Source: Rathayibacter sp. VKM Ac-2760
GTDB lineage: Bacteria; Actinomycetota; Actinomycetes; Actinomycetales; Microbacteriaceae
Length of the DNA stretch: 64,000 bases
Assembly (NCBI RefSeq): GCF_009834185.1
Contig: NZ_CP047173.1
Span: 3,968,001-4,032,000 of the forward strand
Reading direction: 5' to 3'
Shown here: one piece after another, positions 58,553 through 64,000 of the stretch
Position numbering within the stretch: position 1 is the stretch's first letter
How the letters are laid out: every line of letters starts with the position of its first letter
Program-made: the position numbers and the translations under genes
Notes under the pieces: generated by a model
What the model was told of the DNA's origin: nothing
The model's database searches: none
Seen by the model: only the letters and a program-made list of their open reading frames with translations

Positions 58553-59547
58553 TGACGCTCGTCCTCGCCTCCGACCAGATCGCCGGGCTGCTGCCGGACG
58601 TCGACGTGCTCGGCGCGGTCGAGCAGGTGTTCGCCGATCTCGGCTCCGGGGCGCTGCACCAGCCGGCACCGGCGGCCCTCGCCGGCGGGTACGACGGGCT
58701 GATCCTGCCGATGGCGGTCAGGTCCGACGCGCTCGGGCTCGCCGCCGTGAAGCTGATGGCGGATCTGCCGGGGAACGCGACGCGGGGGCTGCCGACGCAG
58801 CGCTCGACGATCCTCGTCACGTCGCTGCTGACCGGGGAGTGCGTCGCCGTGCTCGACGGCGCGCTGATCACCCGGGCGCGCACGGCCGCCGCCTCCGCGG
58901 TCGCCACGCGGCACCTCGCGCGGGCGGACAGCCGGGTCCTCGGGCTGATCGGCGCCGGGAACCTCGCCGTCGCGCACGTCCGCGCGCTGCAGGCGGTGCG
59001 CGATCTCGACGAGATCGTGGTCTGGTCGCGCTCGGAGTCGACGCTCGACCGGTTCGAGGAGGCGGTCGAGCGCCCCGTGACCCGCGCCGCCGATCCGCGC
59101 GCGGTCGCCGAGCGCTCCGACGTGCTCTGCACGCTCACGCCGTCGGTCGACCCGATCGTGCGCGGGGCCTGGCTGCACGCCGGTCAGCACGTCAACGCTG
59201 TCGGCGCCCGGCCCCGGCCGGAGCACCGCGAGCTCGACGCCGCCGCGATGGCGCTCGGGACGCTCGTGGTCGACAGCGCGGCGACGGCCCGCGCGAAATC
59301 CGGCGACCTCGTCCGCGCGATCGCGGAGGGCGCGCTCGACGCGGCCGCCGACCTGCGCGAGCTGGGCGACGTCGTGGCCGGCAGCGCGCTCGGCCGCGTC
59401 TCGGCGGAGGAGCTCACGGTGTTCGACTCCGTGGGGCTCGCCGCGCAGGACCTCGCGGTCGCCGCCGCGCTGATCGACCTCGCGCGGCGGCGCGACGCGG
59501 GCAGCGAGATCCGGCTGTCCGGGGTCCCCGCGGGGGCGAGCCGCTGA
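58552..59547 (+). CDS. Ornithine cyclodeaminase / mu-crystallin family protein
   Basis: A 331-residue protein of the OCD/mu-crystallin family: AAVKLMADLPGNATRGLPTQRSTILVTSLLTGECVAVLDGALITRARTAAASAVATRHLARAD, then the Rossmann motif LGLIGAGNLAVAHVRAL. These are NAD(P)-dependent imine reductases, cyclodeaminases or amino-acid dehydrogenases. It overlaps the SBP-like gene by 1 bp and the racemase-like gene by 1 bp. Probable role: reduction or deamination in the operon's catabolic path. Confidence 0.83.
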   Translation: MTLVLASDQIAGLLPDVDVLGAVEQVFADLGSGALHQPAPAALAGGYDGLILPMAVRSDALGLAAVKLMADLPGNATRGLPTQRSTILVTSLLTGECVAVLDGALITRARTAAASAVATRHLARADSRVLGLIGAGNLAVAHVRALQAVRDLDEIVVWSRSESTLDRFEEAVERPVTRAADPRAVAERSDVLCTLTPSVDPIVRGAWLHAGQHVNAVGARPRPEHRELDAAAMALGTLVVDSAATARAKSGDLVRAIAEGALDAAADLRELGDVVAGSALGRVSAEELTVFDSVGLAAQDLAVAAALIDLARRRDAGSEIRLSGVPAGASR

Positions 59548-60260
59548 TGCGCATCGCCGTCGTCAACTGCAACACGACCGCGTCGATGACCGAGACGGCC
59601 GCCGCCCGCGCCCGGCTCGCCGTCGGGCCGGGCACCGAGATCGTCGCGGTCACGCCCGGCTGGGGCGTCGCGTCGGCCGAGGGCTGGTACGACAGCTTCC
59701 TCAGCGCCGCGGCCGTGCTGCACACCCTCGAGCGGCTCCCGGCGGACATCGACGGCGTCGTGATGGCCGGCTTCGGCGAGCACGGCCGCGAGGGCGCGCG
59801 CGAGCTGCTCGAGGTGCCGGTCGTCGACATCACGGAGGCGTCGGCGCATCTCGCGATGCTGCTCGGCCGCCGCTACGGCGTCGTCACCACGGTGCGCCGC
59901 GCCGTCGGCCAGATCGAGGACAGCCTCACCACCGCCGGCCTGATCGCGCACTGCGCCGCGATCGAGGACACCGGGCTCGGCGTCCTCGAGCTGGACGAGG
60001 ATCCCGAGGCCACCCTCGACGCCTTCGTCGCGGCCGGCGAGCGGGCGATCGCCCGCGGCGCCGAGGTGATCTGCCTCGGCTGCGCGGGGATGGCGGGGCT
60101 CGAGGAGCACGTCGGCGCGCGGCTGCCGGTGCCGGTCGTCGACGGGGTCGCGGCCGCGGCGGCGCTCGTCGAGACCCTCGTCCGCCAGGGGCTCGCGACC
60201 AGCCGGATCGACAGCTACGCCCGGCCGCTGCCGAAGGCGCGGAGCTGGCCCGGCGGGTGA
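59547..60260 (+). CDS. Asp/Glu/hydantoin racemase superfamily enzyme with one catalytic Cys
   Basis: A 237-residue protein of the Asp/Glu/hydantoin racemase fold: start RIAVVNCNTTASMT (the usual NPN becomes NCN), VMAGFGEHGREGARELLEVPVVDITEAS, and VICLGCAGMAGLEEH. The second Cys is present (Cys179 in GCAGM), but the first, normally in ACFGDP, is Gly75 (AGFGEH). Arylmalonate decarboxylase has the same Gly/Cys arrangement, so this may be a decarboxylase or another non-racemase. It is the last enzyme gene of the operon. Confidence 0.78.
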   Translation: MRIAVVNCNTTASMTETAAARARLAVGPGTEIVAVTPGWGVASAEGWYDSFLSAAAVLHTLERLPADIDGVVMAGFGEHGREGARELLEVPVVDITEASAHLAMLLGRRYGVVTTVRRAVGQIEDSLTTAGLIAHCAAIEDTGLGVLELDEDPEATLDAFVAAGERAIARGAEVICLGCAGMAGLEEHVGARLPVPVVDGVAAAAALVETLVRQGLATSRIDSYARPLPKARSWPGG

Positions 60261-60319
60261 GCGTGTTGAATGGTCGCGCCGGGCCGGAGCCGCGCACCGG
60301 CGTCGCGAGGAGGACCGCC

Positions 60320-60982
60320 ATGACACTCGCCTCGACCGAGGAGTCGGAGTCGCTCGCGAGCCAGACCTACCGCACGCTGCGCCGGGAGATCATCCTCGGC
60401 CACTACCCGCAGGGCTCGCGGCTCGTCGAGGCGTCGCTCGCCACCGAGCTGCACGTGTCGCGGCTGCCGGTGCGCGAGGCCGTGCCGCAGCTCGCGAACG
60501 AGGGCTTCGTGCGGATGCTGCCGCGTCGCTCCACCCGGGTCGCCCAGTGGAGCGTCGCGGACGTCGTCGAGCTCTTCGACGTACGGCTCAGCCTGGAGAC
60601 CCTCGCCGCGCGACTGGCCGCGCAGGCCGTCGCCGCCGGGGCGCCGCTCCAGCCGCTGCTCGACGCGATCGACGCCGAGCACCGCGCCCTCGACAGCGAG
60701 GACTGGCTCGAGGTCGCCGAGACGTCCACGGTGGTGCACGAGGCGATCGTCGAGGTCGCCGGCAGCGCCCTGCTCACCTCGCTGATGCGCGCCGTCACCG
60801 GCCGGATGACCTGGCTGTTCTACCTCACCAGCGCCCGCGACCAGCGCCAGCAGTCGGACGAGCACCACGGCCTGCTCGACGCGATCCGCTCGGGCAACGA
60901 CCGGCTCGCCGAGTCGATCGCCTTCACCCACATCGAGAAGGGCCGCGCGCCCTCCCTCGCGATGATCGGCGGTCGACCCTAG
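60320..60982 (+). CDS. GntR-family regulator with FCD domain
   Basis: A 220-residue FadR-type regulator: winged HTH LASQTYRTLRREIILGHYPQGSRLVEASLATELHVSRLPVREAVPQLANEGFV, and an all-helical FCD ligand domain with metal-binding His residues (VVHEAIVEVAG, DEHHGLLDAI). The ATG at 60320 has GAGGAGG 6 bp upstream; a GTG at 60257 has none. As the operon's last gene it likely controls the operon at the 55970/56080 sites. Confidence 0.87.
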   Translation: MTLASTEESESLASQTYRTLRREIILGHYPQGSRLVEASLATELHVSRLPVREAVPQLANEGFVRMLPRRSTRVAQWSVADVVELFDVRLSLETLAARLAAQAVAAGAPLQPLLDAIDAEHRALDSEDWLEVAETSTVVHEAIVEVAGSALLTSLMRAVTGRMTWLFYLTSARDQRQQSDEHHGLLDAIRSGNDRLAESIAFTHIEKGRAPSLAMIGGRP

Positions 60983-62001
60983 CGACGCAGGGTGTGGCTC
61001 GGCAGCTCCTCGAAACGGGCCTGGTACGCGCTGGCGAATCGGCCGAGGTTGCCGAAGCCCCACTCGCGGGCGACGGCGGCGACGGTGGTCGAGCAGGGGT
61101 CGCCGGCGGTGAGGTCGTGGCGGGCGCGGTCGAGGCGGACGTCGCGCAGATAGACCGAGGGCGAGACGCCGAGGTGGCGCTGGGTCGCCTGCTGCAGGGT
61201 GCGGGTGTGGAGGCCGGCGGCGCGCGCGGCGTCGGCGGGCGTGATCGGCTCGTGCGCGTGGTGCTGCAGGAAGTCGAGGGCGACGCGGGTGCGGGAGGCG
61301 GAGGGGCGGCGCAGCACGGCGGGCACGTCCCAGGCGCGCCAGCGGAAGAGCAGCAGCAGCGCTCGGGCGAGGTTGAGCTCGGCGGTGAAGCGGACCAGCG
61401 GGGCGATCGCGGCGCTCGCGAGGGCGGCCGTCGCGTCCGACACCGCGGTGCGCCAGCGGGCGAGCACGCCGGGGTCGGCGTCGGCCTCGTGATCGAAGGA
61501 GACGGGCTGGCGGGGGCCGGAGTGCGACTCGGTCGCGACGTCCTCGAGGAAGCCGGGCGCGAAGTGGACGAGGCTCTGCCGGTGCGGCTGGAAGGCCAGC
61601 CCGAACTGGCGCTCGGAGGGCAGCAGGAACGGTGCGGAGGCGGCCCCGGTGCGGGTGAACGGGCGCAGGTTGAGCTGCCCGCCACCGGCGCGGAACCAGC
61701 CGACGACGTACTCGCGCAGGTGCGGGACCTCGCCGGTGAGCGCGCCCGCGCAGTCCGAGGTGCGCAGCGTCACGCGCTCGCTGCCGCGGTAGGCGTAGCG
61801 GAAGGAGAAGCCGCGGGCGGCCGGCTCGACGCGGAAGGAGCCGCTGTACGCGTCGGCGTAGACCGCGGACGCCTCGGCGGGATCGGAGCCGGCGGCCTCG
61901 AAGCGCCGCTCGGCGCTCGGCGAGGAGTCGCCGCCCGCGCCGAACGGGCTGCCCATGGTGAAGGTCGATCCGTTCGGTGCCGGAGGCGGGGTGGTCTGCA
62001 T
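60979..62001 (-). CDS. AraC-family transcriptional regulator
   Basis: A 340-residue protein with the same layout as the regulator at 13291: an N-terminal AraC-binding-like sensor (GSFRVEPAARGFSFRYAYRGSERVTLRTSDCAGALTG) and a C-terminal AraC DNA-binding domain (TPADAARAAGLHTRTLQQATQRHLGV and VAAVAREWGFGNLGRFASAYQARFEE). Its stop overlaps the convergent GntR gene by 4 bp. Target unknown; its upstream neighbour is the sigma factor at 62250. Confidence 0.82.
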   Translation of the reverse strand: MQTTPPPAPNGSTFTMGSPFGAGGDSSPSAERRFEAAGSDPAEASAVYADAYSGSFRVEPAARGFSFRYAYRGSERVTLRTSDCAGALTGEVPHLREYVVGWFRAGGGQLNLRPFTRTGAASAPFLLPSERQFGLAFQPHRQSLVHFAPGFLEDVATESHSGPRQPVSFDHEADADPGVLARWRTAVSDATAALASAAIAPLVRFTAELNLARALLLLFRWRAWDVPAVLRRPSASRTRVALDFLQHHAHEPITPADAARAAGLHTRTLQQATQRHLGVSPSVYLRDVRLDRARHDLTAGDPCSTTVAAVAREWGFGNLGRFASAYQARFEELPSHTLRR

Positions 62002-62249
62002 GCGCGGGGTTCTCTCGGGGTCGGGGAGGTCGGAGTCGGTCGGGGAGGGTGTGCTCGTGGCGGTGCCGGTCCTCGGGCTCCACAGATGTAGACGGGTCCA
62101 GGGCCGGAAACGTCACGGATCCGCAGTTCGCTCGCATTGCGGCCACCCGATTGGGCGCCGGAGGAGGAGGCTGGTAGGCATTCGGAGCGGCGCCTGCAGA
62201 GAACGAGCGCAGGCGCGGAACGACGGTGGAACGGCGGGAGGTGGCGATC

Positions 62250-62834
62250 GTGGAGGCTGCGCTGCCCGAGGACCCCGCGCTGCCCGACGATCCGCTGCTG
62301 CACGCCTCCGATGCGACGCTCGCCGCGCGCGCGGTCGACGGCGACATCGCCGCGTTCGAGCAGCTGGCCCGGCGCCACGGCGCGCTGATGCGGGTCTACG
62401 CGGCGAAGCTGCTCGGCTCCGAGGCGGAGTCGGACGACGTGGTGCAGGAGGCGTTCCTCACCGGCTGGCGCCGCCTCGGCGACCTCGACAGCCCCGCGCA
62501 CGTCCGCAACTGGCTGATGCGGATCGTGTCGCACAAGGCGATCGACCGGATCCGGGTGCGCCGCCGCCACGACGACATCGACGACTGGGACCCGCCCGCT
62601 CCCGCCGAGAACTCCCCCGAGCGCATCGTGGAGGCGCGGCTCCAGCTGGACGCCGTCTGGGAGGCACTGGACCGATTGCCCCCCGATCAGCGACGCTGTT
62701 GGCTGCTCCGGGAGACCGCCGGCTACAGCTACCAGGAGATCTCCGACGCCCTCGAGCTCCCCGTCTCGACGGTCCGCGGCCTGCTCGCCCGAGCCCGCCG
62801 TTTCCTGCTCCACGAACTGGAGGCATGGCGATGA
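62250..62834 (+). CDS. ECF-type RNA polymerase sigma factor
   Basis: A 194-residue sigma-70 family protein: region 2 DGDIAAFEQLARRHGALMRVYAAKLLGSEAESDDVVQEAFLTGWRRLGDL, NWLMRIVSHKAIDRIRVRRR, and region 4 LPPDQRRCWLLRETAGYSYQEISDALELPVSTVRGLLARARRFLLHEL. Start GTG 62250 has GGGAGG 8 bp upstream; GTG 62226 is also possible. It overlaps the next gene. The operon partners are Asp23-like proteins, not a typical anti-sigma factor. Confidence 0.85.
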   Translation: MEAALPEDPALPDDPLLHASDATLAARAVDGDIAAFEQLARRHGALMRVYAAKLLGSEAESDDVVQEAFLTGWRRLGDLDSPAHVRNWLMRIVSHKAIDRIRVRRRHDDIDDWDPPAPAENSPERIVEARLQLDAVWEALDRLPPDQRRCWLLRETAGYSYQEISDALELPVSTVRGLLARARRFLLHELEAWR

Positions 62835-63442
62835 TCGACGCAGACGACGCCGTGCCCGAGGGCGACGACGTGCCCGAGGACGACCTCGACGGCCACACGA
62901 TGGAGGAGCTGGGCGACTACCTCGACCGCGGACGCACCCCGGTCGATCCGTCGATCGAGGGCTCGGCCGCCTGCCGGCTCGCGCTCGCGAACCTCACCCG
63001 GCTGAACGAGCTGTCGGCGCGGGCGCTGCGCCGCCGCGCCGATGCGGAGCCGGACCGCGACGAGGTCTGGATCGCGGGGCTGCTCGACGCGATCCGCGCC
63101 GAGGTGCGCTCCGGGCGGGACGTGCCGATCCGCCACCCCGACCCGACGCTGCGGCTCGCGCTGACCGAGGCGGCGGTGCGCGGGATGATCCGCCGCGCCG
63201 GCGACACGATGGGCGGCGTGATCATGGGCCGCTGCACGCTCGACGGCGACGTGGCGACGCCGGGCGCCGTGATCCGCGTCGACGTGACCTGCGCGCTGGA
63301 GTTCGGCGTGCCGGTCGCGGGTGCCGCGGACCGGCTGCGCGAGCGGATCCGCTTCGCCCTCGAGCGCCACACCGAGCTCGTCGTCGGCGCGATCGACGTC
63401 ACCGTCGACGACGTGTACCCGGGGAACGAGGACGACGCATGA
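62831..63442 (+). CDS. Sigma-linked Asp23-like protein
   Basis: A 203-residue acidic protein. N-terminal acidic stretch (DADDAVPEGDDVPEDDLDGHTMEELGDYLDRG), helical middle, and a C-terminal Asp23-like half: LALTEAAVRGMIRRAGDTMGGVIMGRCTLDGDVATPGAVIRVDVTCALEFGVPVAGAADRLRERI ... LVVGAIDVTVDDVYPG. The ATG at 62831 overlaps the sigma stop (ATGA). Position behind a sigma gene suggests it could act as its regulator. Confidence 0.68.
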   Translation: MIDADDAVPEGDDVPEDDLDGHTMEELGDYLDRGRTPVDPSIEGSAACRLALANLTRLNELSARALRRRADAEPDRDEVWIAGLLDAIRAEVRSGRDVPIRHPDPTLRLALTEAAVRGMIRRAGDTMGGVIMGRCTLDGDVATPGAVIRVDVTCALEFGVPVAGAADRLRERIRFALERHTELVVGAIDVTVDDVYPGNEDDA

Positions 63443-63789
63443 CCGACGACACCGCTCTCTCCCAGCGCTTGACCGCGGCGATCCGCGAGCTGGAGGGCGT
63501 CACCGGCGTCTACCCGGCGCAGCCCGTGCTCGAGGCGGCCGCCGACGCGATCGCGGTGAAGCTGGCGCTGCGGCAGCCGGACGTGCTCGTCGACATCGAC
63601 CGCTCGGAGGGCTTCACCACGGTGAGCGCCCACATCGCGGCGACCGCGGCGCTGCCCGCGCCGGAGACGCTCCGCACGGTCGGCGAGGAGCTCCGGCGCC
63701 TGCTCGACGCGGAGCCGTCGGTGTCCGGGCCGCTCGCGGTGAACGTGAAGGTGCGGCTGATCGAGGACTCGGGGCGCGCCGCGGAGTAG
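63439..63789 (+). CDS. Small Asp23-like protein of the sigma operon
   Basis: A 116-residue alpha/beta protein: LTAAIRELEGVTGVYPAQPVLEAAADAIAVKLALRQPDVLVDIDRSEGFTTVSAHIAATAAL, then GPLAVNVKVRLIED. Its shape follows the DUF322-like pattern. The ATG overlaps the previous stop by 4 bp. It would act with the sigma factor and the preceding protein. Confidence 0.6.
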   Translation: MTDDTALSQRLTAAIRELEGVTGVYPAQPVLEAAADAIAVKLALRQPDVLVDIDRSEGFTTVSAHIAATAALPAPETLRTVGEELRRLLDAEPSVSGPLAVNVKVRLIEDSGRAAE

Positions 63790-63821
63790 CGGCCGCCTGG
63801 TCTTGCGCGGGTACGCGCGCT

Positions 63822-64000
63822 TCAGCGCCGCCAGGCGGGCCAGTCGGGGTCGTGGCCGGGCCAGATCTCGACGCCGGGCTCCGCCGCGAGGTCGGCGAGG
63901 CGCTCGACGGAGCGCTGGGCCGCGTCCGCGTCGCCGGGGCGCGCGGTCCAGCCGCAGGCGGTGCGCTCGTCGAGGTTGCGGCGCAGGTCCGCGGCGTCGC
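63822..64000 (-). CDS. MBL-fold hydrolase, C-terminal fragment (window edge)
   Basis: The minus strand gives DAADLRRNLDERTACGWTAR...ERLADLAAEPGVEIWPGHDPDWPAWRR and stop at 63822. GDAADLRRNLDE-type and IWPGHDP motifs are typical of lactonase-like metallo-beta-lactamases (the His is a zinc ligand). Only the last about 59 codons are in the window. Confidence 0.6.
   Translation of the reverse strand, partial: DAADLRRNLDERTACGWTARPGDADAAQRSVERLADLAAEPGVEIWPGHDPDWPAWRR

Overview
The window is high-GC DNA with very strong G/C third-position bias, GTG starts and many 4-bp stop/start overlaps (ATGA, GTGA). The gene content (DUF808, DUF2332, DUF3349, DUF222-HNH, DIP1984, DUF5684, Asp23/AmaP/DUF6286 loci, MNT-HEPN) and the scattered palindromic repeats built on 'CTCGATACGC...CTACTCGATCAGCA' point to an actinobacterium, most likely Microbacteriaceae (Rathayibacter/Curtobacterium-like). 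That placement is inference. No rRNA, tRNA, CRISPR array, prophage or transposase gene was seen; it reads as ordinary chromosome.

Layout. 0-3 kb: intergenic repeats, a divergent MarR/FAD-monooxygenase pair and a DUF808 membrane protein. 3-9.5 kb: LacI regulator divergent from a CUT1 ABC importer and a cytosolic GH35 beta-galactosidase. 9.5-15.3 kb: small lipoprotein, DUF2332, DUF5684, SnoaL-like, a DUF7882/unknown/AraC group and a DinB protein. 15.3-22 kb: a second sugar system on the minus strand (lipoprotein SBP, two permeases, GH3 glycosidase) with a divergent LacI. 22-26 kb: ketosynthase III divergent from an overlapping GT2, NAD-epimerase and MBL-hydrolase operon, a compact and unassigned biosynthetic group. 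26-32 kb: PiT phosphate transporter, DUF3349, several VOC proteins (one fused to pterin dehydratase), MarR and an M23 peptidase. 32-42 kb: SDR plus acyl-CoA synthetase, ArfB, a secreted intradiol dioxygenase, DUF1266, DIP1984, alpha/beta hydrolase, HNH nuclease and methyltransferase. 42-47 kb: sigma-like protein, a repeat peptide, a long perfect inverted repeat and a secreted GH53 galactanase. 47-52 kb: a frameshifted membrane protein, an MNT/HEPN toxin-antitoxin-like pair, a MerA-like flavoprotein and a repeat cluster. 52-56 kb: a seven-gene Asp23/Gls24 envelope operon. 56-61 kb: a GntR-linked catabolic operon (MFS, cytosolic SBP-like protein, mu-crystallin, single-cysteine racemase-family enzyme). 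61-64 kb: AraC regulator, then an ECF sigma factor operon with two more Asp23-like proteins and the 3' end of an MBL hydrolase.

How the parts may work together. The secreted GH53 galactanase and the CUT1/GH35 operon together would make a galactan route: cut outside, import oligomers, hydrolyse inside. The GH3 operon handles another beta-glycoside. The two Asp23-type loci suggest an envelope-stress system, one copy tied to its own sigma factor. The 56-61 kb operon likely degrades a small carboxylate, hydantoin-like or malonate-like compound under GntR control. Substrates are inferred from enzyme families only.
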